A stretch of DNA of 6,231 nt from Planctomycetales bacterium 4484_123. GTDB lineage: Bacteria; Planctomycetota; Phycisphaerae; SM23-33. The stretch lies in assembly GCA_002049885.1 (NCBI GenBank), contig MVCS01000094.1, forward strand, positions 1 to 6,231. The letters are read 5' to 3'. How positions within the stretch are numbered: the first letter of the stretch is position 1; the number at the start of each line of letters is the position of its first letter. The notes beneath the pieces were generated by a model. It was not told the origin of the DNA. It made no database searches and saw nothing but the letters and a program-made list of their open reading frames with translations. A program made the translations under genes and the position numbers. This document shows positions 1 through 4,816 of this stretch, piece after piece.

Positions 1-1
1 G

Positions 2-511
2 CGGCGGACCGTTCCCGTCTGGGTGCCGCTGGGGTTGCACGCGATCGGCCTGGTGCTTTGGGGCGCCCTGCGCCCGCTGGCGATTCTGCACCTGGCGGCG
101 GTGACGGCCGGGACGGTGGCCTTCCTGGTGGGGCTGTGCGTGTACTTCAGCACCCGGCTGCGAAGGACGACCACCGCGGTACTGGCTGCCCTGGGCACCG
201 CGACACTGCTGTGGCTGGTGGTGCCGGCAGTGGGCGGGATGCTGGCCGGTGCGGCCGCCAACTGGGCCCGGGACGCCCTGGCAGTGTACCTCTCGACCAA
301 CCCGGTCGTGCAGGCCGTCGTGGTGGTCGTGGGCGGGGCGGTCCGGCCCGAACAGACCGCCGCGGGAGGGCCGTCCTACAGTTGGCCCATGGGCTGGCTG
401 GGCAGCGGCGCGACCACGGCCTTGACGTTGGCATATGCATTGGGCTACGGCGCGGCGGGTGCCGTGATGGCCTGGCGGGCCGCACGCCGCTTCCGCAGGG
501 ATGTCTTCTGA
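2..511 (+). CDS. ABC-2 type transporter permease, C-terminal part (5' end outside window)
   Basis: The reading frame is already open at base 2 and ends at TGA 509-511, giving 169 residues of a longer protein. The GTG at base 23 is an internal valine rather than a convincing start. Hydrophobic segments lie at about residues 12-31, 33-50, 58-82, 100-112 and 135-158. A basic juxtamembrane patch (STRLRRTTTAV, about 49-59) follows the second, and the protein ends in a basic tail (ARRFRRDVF). The pattern of a short TM hairpin, FSTRLRRTTTA, a further TM and a basic C-terminus resembles integral membrane subunits of ABC-2 type exporters in planctomycetes. That resemblance is from memory of the family; no ATPase is visible to confirm it. 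It would be a cytoplasmic-membrane protein. The gap to nadC is 68 bases, so co-transcription is possible but functional linkage is not implied. Another polytopic membrane protein remains possible. Confidence 0.6.
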   Translation, partial: RRTVPVWVPLGLHAIGLVLWGALRPLAILHLAAVTAGTVAFLVGLCVYFSTRLRRTTTAVLAALGTATLLWLVVPAVGGMLAGAAANWARDALAVYLSTNPVVQAVVVVVGGAVRPEQTAAGGPSYSWPMGWLGSGATTALTLAYALGYGAAGAVMAWRAARRFRRDVF

Positions 512-579
512 TGGCACCGGGCCGCCCACTGGGCCGGGCTTTCCGTCAGTCGGTCGATGGGATATCCTGAGCGGCGACC

Positions 580-1482
580 ATGGTCAGGAAGATTACGCCC
601 AGCCTGGAGGAGCGTCAGAACCTTTGGCGGCTCCTGGAGCTGGCTCGCGAAGAGGACCTCGGCAGCGGGGACGTGACCAGCGCCATCCTGCCGGCGGCGC
701 TGCGGGCTGTGGGCCGGTTCGTCGCCCGCCAGCCGCTGGTTTTCTGCGGCGGGGCCATGCTGGAGGCCATCGCCGTTCGCTATGACGGTGCCATTCAGAC
801 CACCCTGCACTGCCCGGAGGGTCTGCCGGTGGAGGCCGGGGCGGTCCTTGCCGAGTGGGCCGGGCCGGCCCGCGGCATCCTGGCGGCCGAACGCGTGGCC
901 TTGAATTTCCTCCAGCGACTTTCGGGTGTGGCCACCACCACACGGGAGTACGTCGAGGCCGCGGCGGGCACGGGGGCCGCCATTTACGACACGCGGAAGA
1001 CCACCCCGGGCTGGCGGGAGCTGGAGAAGTACGCCGTTCGCGTTGGCGGGGGGCTGAACCACCGCAAGGGCCTGTATGACGCGGTGCTGGTGAAGGACAA
1101 TCACCTGGCCATCATGGCCCGTGCGGAGGGGCGCGACCCGCTGACGGCGGTGGGCAGGGAGCTGGAGAGGATCCGCCCGTATCTGCCGGAGGGGGCTTTC
1201 ATCGAGCTGGAGGTGGACAGCCTGGAGCAGTTCGGCCGGGCGCTGGGCCTGGGCGTGGACATCATCCTGTTGGACAACATGACCGTGGAGGAGCTGGCCG
1301 AGGCGGTGCGGCTTCGGGATGCCGCCGGGGCCCGCGGCAGGGTGGAGCTGGAGGCTTCCGGGGGGATCACTCTTGCCAACGTCCGGGCGGTGGCCGATAC
1401 CGGCGTGGAGCGGATCGCCGTCGGGGCCTTGACCCACTCGGCCGGGGCCGTGGATATCTCATTGGAGGTGGAGGTGGACTGA
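580..1482 (+). CDS. nadC: Nicotinate-nucleotide pyrophosphorylase (quinolinate phosphoribosyltransferase)
   Basis: NadC converts quinolinate and PRPP to nicotinate mononucleotide, CO2 and PPi, the step joining de novo quinolinate synthesis to the common NAD pathway in the cytoplasm. The 300-residue product has the usual family length. The N-terminal domain carries EDLGSGDVTS (25-34) and the helix ERVALNFLQRLSGVAT (104-119). The barrel domain carries DTRKTTPGWR (137-146), EKYAVRVGGGLNHRKGLYD (149-167) and VLVKDNH (169-175), then IELEVDS (208-214), DIILLDNM (227-234), LEASGGI (257-263) and a phosphate-binding GVERIAVGALTHSA (275-288). The expected basic substrate contacts (R105, R139, K140, H161, R162, K172) and acidic metal or ribose contacts (E211, D232) are all present. 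ATG 580 fits the family N-terminus but has no obvious Shine-Dalgarno sequence. birA follows after 37 bases; nadC-birA adjacency is seen in many bacteria. Confidence 0.96.
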   Translation: MVRKITPSLEERQNLWRLLELAREEDLGSGDVTSAILPAALRAVGRFVARQPLVFCGGAMLEAIAVRYDGAIQTTLHCPEGLPVEAGAVLAEWAGPARGILAAERVALNFLQRLSGVATTTREYVEAAAGTGAAIYDTRKTTPGWRELEKYAVRVGGGLNHRKGLYDAVLVKDNHLAIMARAEGRDPLTAVGRELERIRPYLPEGAFIELEVDSLEQFGRALGLGVDIILLDNMTVEELAEAVRLRDAAGARGRVELEASGGITLANVRAVADTGVERIAVGALTHSAGAVDISLEVEVD

Positions 1483-1519
1483 GCCCGCCGGGGCGCTTTG
1501 GGCGTGGTGGGCGGCAACC

Positions 1520-2491
1520 ATGGAGCACGTCAACCGGGTTCTGGAGCTCTTGTACGATCGCCCCGGAGGGTACTTCGCCCTGGAGGAGCTGGCCGAAGCG
1601 GCGGGGCTGGACCGCCCGGGCCTGGAGGCCGCCCTGGAGGCCCTGATGCGCCGGGGACACCGCATCGAGCGCACGCCTGTGCAGGGGGTGAGACTTCGCC
1701 GGCCCACGGTGATGGATGCGCACCTGCTGGAGCGGAACCTGCCGGTGCGGCACATCGGCCGGCACGTCATCTGCTTCGGCCAGGTGGGTTCGACCAACGA
1801 CGTGGCCTTCGACTCGTCGGCCCGGGCGGCCGGTCAGGCCCTGGTGGTCACGGCGGAGTTTCAGCGGGCTGGCCGGGGGCGCATGGGCCGGCGGTGGGTC
1901 TGTCCGCCCTCGGCGGGGGTGTTGGCCTCGGTGCTGCTCCACGCCGGGGCGAGCGGGCTCGCCCACGAGCAGTTGACCGTGGCCGCTGGCCTGGCGGTGG
2001 CGGAGGGCATCGAGGAGGCCGCGGCCGTGGATGCCCGGCTGGCTTGGCCCAACGACGTGCTCGTCGGCGGGAGGAAGGTGGCGGGTGTGCTGGTGGAGGT
2101 CCGCGGCGGTTTGACGGTCGTGGGCTTCGGCATCAACGTCAGCGCCGCCCCGGGGGCCGGGGAAATCGGCCGGCCGGCGACGTGCCTCTCGGTCGAGGCC
2201 GGTTTGCCGGTGGAGCGGATCGAACTGCTGCGTGCCGTGCTCGTGCGGCTGGACAGGAGGGTTGAGGCCCTCGCCGGGGGCGAGCTGGAGGAGCTGCATC
2301 GCTCCTGGCTGCGTCGGTGCGTGATGCTCAACCGCCGGGTCCGTTTTCGCTGGGCCGGACGCGTGCTCGTCGGGCGTGTGCTTGACCTCCACCCGACCCA
2401 GGGCCTGGTGGTGTTGGCGGACGACGGCCAGCAGGTGCACCTGCCGGCGGCGGAGACCACCGTCCTGGGCGAGTCGGACGGCCCGGGGTAG
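1520..2491 (+). CDS. birA: Bifunctional-type biotin--[acetyl-CoA carboxylase] ligase BirA
   Basis: BirA activates biotin with ATP to biotinyl-5'-AMP and transfers it to the lysine of biotin carboxyl carrier domains. The 323-residue product has the three-domain plan. Residues about 4-62 form an HTH_11-type winged helix (LEELAEAAGLDRPGLEAALEALMRRGH region). The catalytic domain has QVGSTNDVA (88-96), the biotin/adenylate loop GRGRMGRRW (118-126), WPNDV (176-180) and GGRKVAGVLVE (183-193) with the expected catalytic-site lysine K186, then GFGINV (202-207). A C-terminal SH3-like domain covers about 268-315. The winged helix suggests it may also act as a biotin-responsive repressor, but no operator is evident in this window. 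The residue before WPND is alanine (A175), where lysine or arginine is usual. ATG 1520 gives the expected N-terminal helix; its upstream context is nearly the same as that of nadC and lacks a Shine-Dalgarno motif. Confidence 0.95.
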   Translation: MEHVNRVLELLYDRPGGYFALEELAEAAGLDRPGLEAALEALMRRGHRIERTPVQGVRLRRPTVMDAHLLERNLPVRHIGRHVICFGQVGSTNDVAFDSSARAAGQALVVTAEFQRAGRGRMGRRWVCPPSAGVLASVLLHAGASGLAHEQLTVAAGLAVAEGIEEAAAVDARLAWPNDVLVGGRKVAGVLVEVRGGLTVVGFGINVSAAPGAGEIGRPATCLSVEAGLPVERIELLRAVLVRLDRRVEALAGGELEELHRSWLRRCVMLNRRVRFRWAGRVLVGRVLDLHPTQGLVVLADDGQQVHLPAAETTVLGESDGPG

Positions 2492-2573
2492 GCCGCCCGC
2501 GGGCCTGGGGCGGGCTCGCGGTGCCAGTGGAGGCCTGGTCACGGCAGCGGGGGTGATTTTTCGCCGGCCCGTT

Positions 2574-2602
2574 TTGCTCGCAGCGGAGGCGTATCCTACA
2601 TT
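2574..2602 (+). promoter_or_regulatory. Candidate sigma70-type promoter for the riboswitch/pilin transcript
   Basis: TTGCTC (2574-2579) and TACATT (2597-2602) are separated by 17 bases. They lie downstream of a locally T-rich patch (GATTTTT near 2555-2561, GTTTT at 2571-2575) that stands out from the GC-rich surroundings. Transcription would begin near 2608-2611, so the RNA would start at the base of the 2612-2644 hairpin, immediately before the aptamer. A TATCCT at 2592-2597 is an alternative -10 element without a matching -35 element. The boxes are weak matches and this is an inference from position and spacing only. Confidence 0.3.
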
Positions 2603-2611
2603 CCCTGTGTA

Positions 2612-2644
2612 CTCGGGGACTGTCCTGGCCGGACGGGCCCCGAG
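2612..2644 (+). other. Strong stem-loop directly 5' of the riboswitch aptamer
   Basis: CTCGGGG (2612-2618) pairs perfectly with CCCCGAG (2638-2644). Inside, after one A-G mismatch, CTGTCC (2620-2625) pairs with GGACGG (2631-2636), including one T-G pair, around a 5-base loop. That makes 13 pairs in 33 bases. It ends four bases before the first aptamer stem and is not followed by a T-tract. If transcription starts near 2608-2611 it would be a 5'-terminal hairpin of the pilin mRNA, a position known to protect messages from 5'-dependent decay. If transcription comes from birA, it could instead be a terminator or a boundary element. Confidence 0.6.
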
Positions 2645-2647
2645 ATA

Positions 2648-2739
2648 GTCCTCGAAAGGGCAAACCGCCGGCGACGGCGGGACGCAAAGTCGCGGGTCCC
2701 GGGGCGCGCGCTCCGGGACGGCTGGGCTGCCGAAGGGAC
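2648..2739 (+). promoter_or_regulatory. Cyclic-di-GMP-I riboswitch aptamer (GEMM-I)
   Basis: The GEMM-I signature appears in order. AGGGCAAACC lies at 2657-2666. A 6-bp stem (2665-2670 with 2675-2680) is capped by GCGA (2671-2674), a GNRA tetraloop of the kind that docks in this fold. GGGACGCAAAG lies at 2679-2689. The second arm has a 7-bp stem (GTCCCGG 2696-2702 with CCGGGAC 2713-2719) above a short lower helix (2689-2691 with 2720-2722). The 3' segment GGGCTGCCGAAGG spans 2724-2736. A closing stem pairs 2648-2652 with 2735-2739. By alignment to the Vibrio Vc2 aptamer, G2659 matches ligand-contacting G20, A2686 matches the intercalating A47, and C2730 probably matches C92. A G at the position-20 equivalent predicts c-di-GMP rather than 3',3'-cGAMP preference. 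The first downstream gene is a pilin, a classic target of this riboswitch class. Confidence 0.93.
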
Positions 2740-2741
2740 CA

Positions 2742-2810
2742 GGTCGCCGGGACATCTGTCGGCGGCCGGGGCCGGTGGCAGGGCCCTGGGCCCTGCACCG
2801 GCTTGCCACC
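2742..2810 (+). promoter_or_regulatory. Candidate expression platform: stem-loops with alternative pairings after the aptamer
   Basis: A stem pairs 2742-2749 with 2760-2767 (8 pairs, one G-T, 10-base loop). Next, GCCGGT plus GCAGGGCC (2771-2785, G2777 bulged) pairs with 2789-2802 to give about 14 pairs around a 3-base loop. The segment GGTGGCA (2774-2780) is also the exact complement of TGCCACC (2804-2810), so two folds compete for the same strand. This lies where a transcription-level riboswitch platform would be expected. No U-tract follows, so a canonical intrinsic terminator is not shown. Rho-dependent termination, RNA processing, or a U-less terminator are alternatives. The pairings are read directly from the sequence; their regulatory role is inferred. 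Confidence 0.45.
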
Positions 2811-3104
2811 TGGCGGGACTCCGAAACTCGCCATCCTGAAGCAGTCCACGTCCGAGAGGTCCGCGGTGGCGCGGCCAGCAGCCGGCGAGCCGGACTCTCA
2901 GGCAGGCCGCGGCGCATTTGATGCGGACTCTTAGTCAAGCCGCCCCACGGTGATGTCGATACGCGAATGGGCCGAGGCCGCCTGGGTCTGGCAGGTGGTG
3001 AGGCGCGACGTGGCATCGGCCGGTAAGTGCCCCTGACTGGGCCTTTCGGGCTGATGGAGGATGGGAGACGTGCTCGGGAAACATCGGTGGACTGAAGAAG
3101 CTTT
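2811..3104 (+). other. Long untranslated leader between riboswitch and first pilin gene
   Basis: No credible gene is seen on either strand. Short frames such as 2953-3036 (27 codons, starting MSIREWAEAAW) and 3054-3095 (13 codons) lack ribosome sites or family resemblance. Visible structure includes a small hairpin pairing 2812-2817 with 2827-2832, a hairpin CGCAT-TTG-ATGCG at 2913-2925, and a near-perfect 11-base direct repeat (2891-2901 and 2924-2934, one mismatch). There are also competing short stems around 3029-3051. The segment near 2856-2905 contains an ACTCTCAGGCA string like the glycine-riboswitch core, but the rest of that fold is absent. The region is probably transcribed as part of the pilin mRNA leader. 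Confidence 0.5.
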
Positions 3105-3109
3105 GGAGG
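3105..3109 (+). promoter_or_regulatory. Shine-Dalgarno GGAGG for the first pilin gene
   Basis: GGAGG sits 8 bases before ATG 3118 and decides that start. The in-frame upstream ATG at 3061 directly abuts its own GGAGG (3056-3060) with no spacer. Using it would add 19 residues before the compact MDRRKG prepilin leader. Confidence 0.85.
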
Positions 3110-3117
3110 TCGAGTCA

Positions 3118-3582
3118 ATGGATCGCAGGAAAGGCTTCACGCTGGTCGAGATTCTGATCGTGGTCATCATTCTGGGGATTCTGGCGGCGATCGTGATCCC
3201 GCAGTTCACGGAAGCGTCGAACGATGCCCGTGAGTCGGCGCTGGTCTCGGACCTGCAGACGGTTCGCAGCCAGATCGAGCTGTACAAGGTGCAGCACCTG
3301 GAGAAGCTCCCGCACCTGAACGAGAACGGCCAGGCGGACACGAGCAATTTCAAGAATCGTCTGACCGGGCGGACCGACCAGGACGGCAAGATCAACTCCA
3401 ACGGTGCCTTCGGGCCCTACCTGCAGAAGTTCCCGACCAACCCGTTCGCCAGCACGAACGCGGATGGGGTGAACTTTGGCACGGCGGACCCGGCACCGGG
3501 CGACGGGACCAGCGGCTGGTACTTCAACACCAGTACTGGGAAGTTCTCGGCCAACGACTCCACGGCTCACGCTGCCCTGTAG
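3118..3582 (+). CDS. GspG/PilA-like prepilin, first of the cassette (likely major subunit)
   Basis: The 154-residue product has a five-residue basic leader ending MDRRKG and a textbook class III cleavage site G6|F7, with glutamate at mature +5 (E11). The hydrophobic helix runs FTLVEILIVV to about residue 29 and ends IPQF. The amphipathic helix extension (ASNDARESALVSDLQTVRSQ, then IELYKVQH, to residue 60) is typical of GspG-type pseudopilins and pilins. The globular part has GPYLQKFPTNPF (99-110) and ends with a GWYFN-TGKF strand pair (133-143), as in GspG C-termini. Prepilin peptidase would cut and methylate it, and the mature protein would polymerise from the inner membrane. It has the cassette's clearest ribosome site and lies after the c-di-GMP-I riboswitch, so it is probably the main regulated product. 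Pilus and secretion pseudopilus roles cannot be separated here. Confidence 0.93.
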   Translation: MDRRKGFTLVEILIVVIILGILAAIVIPQFTEASNDARESALVSDLQTVRSQIELYKVQHLEKLPHLNENGQADTSNFKNRLTGRTDQDGKINSNGAFGPYLQKFPTNPFASTNADGVNFGTADPAPGDGTSGWYFNTSTGKFSANDSTAHAAL

Positions 3583-3602
3583 CGGCTTTCTGCGGGCGGC
3601 GC

Positions 3603-3637
3603 GGCTCCAGGCGCGGGCGCAGCCCGCGCCTGGAGCC
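3603..3637 (+). terminator. Perfect 16-bp hairpin after the first pilin gene
   Basis: GGCTCCAGGCGCGGGC (3603-3618) is the exact reverse complement of 3622-3637 across a 3-base GCA loop. It starts 20 bases after the pilin stop codon. There is no T-tract after it, so it may be a U-less terminator, a partial terminator, or a 3'-end stabiliser/processing stem rather than a complete intrinsic terminator. Any of these would make the first pilin message more abundant than the downstream minor pilin genes. That effect is inferred; the stem itself is certain. Confidence 0.55.
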
Positions 3638-3686
3638 AGCCCGTCCGTCCCCCGTTGCGGGGTCGGGCGGGTACGAACAGCTCGCA

Positions 3687-3710
3687 CCCCGCGCCTGGTG
3701 AGGCGCGGGG
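3687..3710 (+). repeat. Second GC hairpin sharing arm sequence with the 3603-3637 hairpin
   Basis: CCCCGCGCCT (3687-3696) pairs perfectly with AGGCGCGGGG (3701-3710) around a GGTG loop. Its left arm repeats CCCGCGCCTGG, also found in the right arm of the first hairpin (3623-3633). Arms of the two hairpins can therefore exchange partners. GCGGGGT (3657-3663) also complements ACCCCGC (3686-3692), and GGGCGG (3708-3713) complements CCGCCC (3725-3730), giving further competing stems. The 221-base gap between the two pilin genes holds no gene. Confidence 0.6.
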
Positions 3711-3803
3711 CGGCGGGAGCCCTTCCGCCCGGCACTTGCGCCTGGCGGATTCGGCTGCGCCAAACCTGGTGATGGTCGCCGCGCTTTGTGAGGGCTGAAG
3801 GCC

Positions 3804-4310
3804 ATGCCTACTCGGAAGGCATTCACATTGGTGGAGATCCTGGTGGTAGTGCTGATCCTGGGGATCCTCGCCGCCATCGTGCTGCCGAGGTTCTCCAACG
3901 CCTCGGCGGTGGCCCGTGCCAGCATGCTCGCCGACGATCTGCGCGTCATCCGCATGCAGATACAGGTCTTCAAGTCGCAGCATATCGGCGTGGCCCCGGG
4001 ATACCCCAATTGCGACACCAGCCAGGCGCCCACGGAGGCGGCTTTCGTGGCGTACATGACGATGGCCTCCACCGCCGAGGGCGCCACCGCCCCGCCGGGA
4101 ACGCCGGGGTACGACTACGGCCCGTACCTGCGCGAGATCCCCGCGAACCCCGTAAACGGCAAGAACACGGTGCAGATTGTCAGCGATGGCCAGGCGTTCC
4201 CTACCGAGGGCGACGACAGCCACGGGTGGGTGTATCAGCCTTCCACCTTGGTCTTCAAGGCCGACAGCCCCGGCGAGGACGACAGCGGCAAGGCATACTT
4301 CGAGTACTAG
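3804..4310 (+). CDS. Second GspG-like prepilin, in the GspH position
   Basis: The 168-residue product starts MPTRKA|FTLVEILVVV, with the cleavage site after A6 instead of the usual glycine and glutamate E11 at mature +5. About 37 of its first 60 residues are identical to the preceding pilin, including ILGILAAIV and the end of the helix extension (K57, Q59, H60), so the pair probably arose by duplication. The globular domain differs: it has a single cysteine (C70), a GYDYGPYLREIPANP segment (102-116) and a C-terminal GWVYQPSTLVFKAD strand pair (141-154), again GspG-like. The start is ATG 3804, with GAGGG at 3790-3794 as a probable ribosome site nine bases upstream. It overlaps no neighbour, and the next gene starts one base after its stop. 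A specialised or minor pilin is likely; function beyond pilus/pseudopilus assembly is unknown. Confidence 0.9.
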   Translation: MPTRKAFTLVEILVVVLILGILAAIVLPRFSNASAVARASMLADDLRVIRMQIQVFKSQHIGVAPGYPNCDTSQAPTEAAFVAYMTMASTAEGATAPPGTPGYDYGPYLREIPANPVNGKNTVQIVSDGQAFPTEGDDSHGWVYQPSTLVFKADSPGEDDSGKAYFEY

Positions 4311-4311
4311 C

Positions 4312-4803
4312 ATGCGACGAGCTCATCACCTCCATGCCGACGGTCTGACCCTGCTGGAGGCGCTCTTGGCGGCGGTGGTGCTGGCCATGGCGGCCAGCGC
4401 CGTGATCATGCCCTATGCCGTGGGTGCCCAGGCCACCATGCGCGACGCCCGCCAGACCCTCGCGGTCAACCTGGCCCAGGACATGATGGAGGAGATCCTC
4501 ACCAAGGCCTTCTCCGACCCCGAGGGCGACGAGACGGGCGAGAAGGACCGCTCCAGTTGGGACGACATGGACGACTACGACGGCTACGAGGAGAAGGCGG
4601 GCACCATTCGCAGCTTCGACGGCACCTTGATGGACGACCCCGCCGCGGCGGGGCTGTCCCGGCATGTCTCGGTGGTCGGCGTGTACGTCTCCGGCCAGGA
4701 CACCGGCCAGCCCCCGACGTTCCTGCGCATCACCGTGGAGATCCGACACAACGGGCAGACCGTTACCTCACTCAGCCGCTTGGTGTACGCCAATGCCTCG
4801 TGA
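4312..4803 (+). CDS. PilV/GspI-like minor prepilin
   Basis: The 163-residue product has a ten-residue leader rich in Arg and His (MRRAHHLHAD) and a cleavage site G11|L12, giving mature LTLLEALLAAVVLA with glutamate E16 at +5. The LLEALLA core is typical of the GspI/PilV minor pilins, which help start pilus assembly. The helix continues to NLAQDMMEEILTKAF (53-67). Residues 69-94 are strikingly acidic, with 13 Asp/Glu in 26 positions, including DDMDDYDGYEE (84-94); similar DDxDDY patterns occur in planctomycete prepilin proteins (recollection). The C-terminus has beta-strand character (LRITVEIRHNG, 138-148). ATG 4312 lies one base after the preceding stop with only a weak upstream GAG, so translational coupling is likely. 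A longer in-frame extension upstream would overlap the previous gene and misplace the leader. Confidence 0.88.
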   Translation: MRRAHHLHADGLTLLEALLAAVVLAMAASAVIMPYAVGAQATMRDARQTLAVNLAQDMMEEILTKAFSDPEGDETGEKDRSSWDDMDDYDGYEEKAGTIRSFDGTLMDDPAAAGLSRHVSVVGVYVSGQDTGQPPTFLRITVEIRHNGQTVTSLSRLVYANAS

Positions 4804-4816
4804 GGAGGACACACCG

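Noticed and set aside
512..579. Terminator or promoter in the permease-nadC gap
   Set aside because: A short GCCC-ACT-GGGC stem and a TATCCT box are present, but neither has adequate companions (no T-tract, poor -35 element) to be listed as a feature.
2490..2505. Palindromic GCCCGCGGGC just after birA as a terminator
   Set aside because: The stem is only four to five pairs with no T-tract, which is common by chance in DNA this rich in G and C.
2856..2905. Possible glycine riboswitch: GAGAG followed by ACTCTCAGGCA
   Set aside because: The ACTCTCAGGCA string resembles the glycine aptamer core, but the conserved GCCGAAGGxGCAA segment and the normal second helix are missing and no glycine gene is nearby. 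Kept only as part of the structured leader.
3054..3095. 13-codon upstream ORF before the first pilin
   Set aside because: It has no ribosome site and no recognisable leader-peptide pattern; an ORF this short is expected by chance.
3061..3117. In-frame ATG at 3061 as start of the first pilin
   Set aside because: The GGAGG before it has no spacer, and the extension would place 24 residues before the cleavage site instead of the compact MDRRKG leader. GGAGG at 3105-3109 supports ATG 3118.
1367..3118. Long minus-strand open frame of 583 codons
   Set aside because: It runs antisense through birA and the riboswitch, has low-complexity Pro/Arg/Gly composition typical of GC-rich shadow frames, and shows no family motif.
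4793..4816. ATG 4793 as start of the PilW/GspJ-like gene
   Set aside because: It lies inside the end of the preceding gene without a ribosome site, while GTG 4817 has GAGGAGG at ideal spacing and a short prepilin leader.
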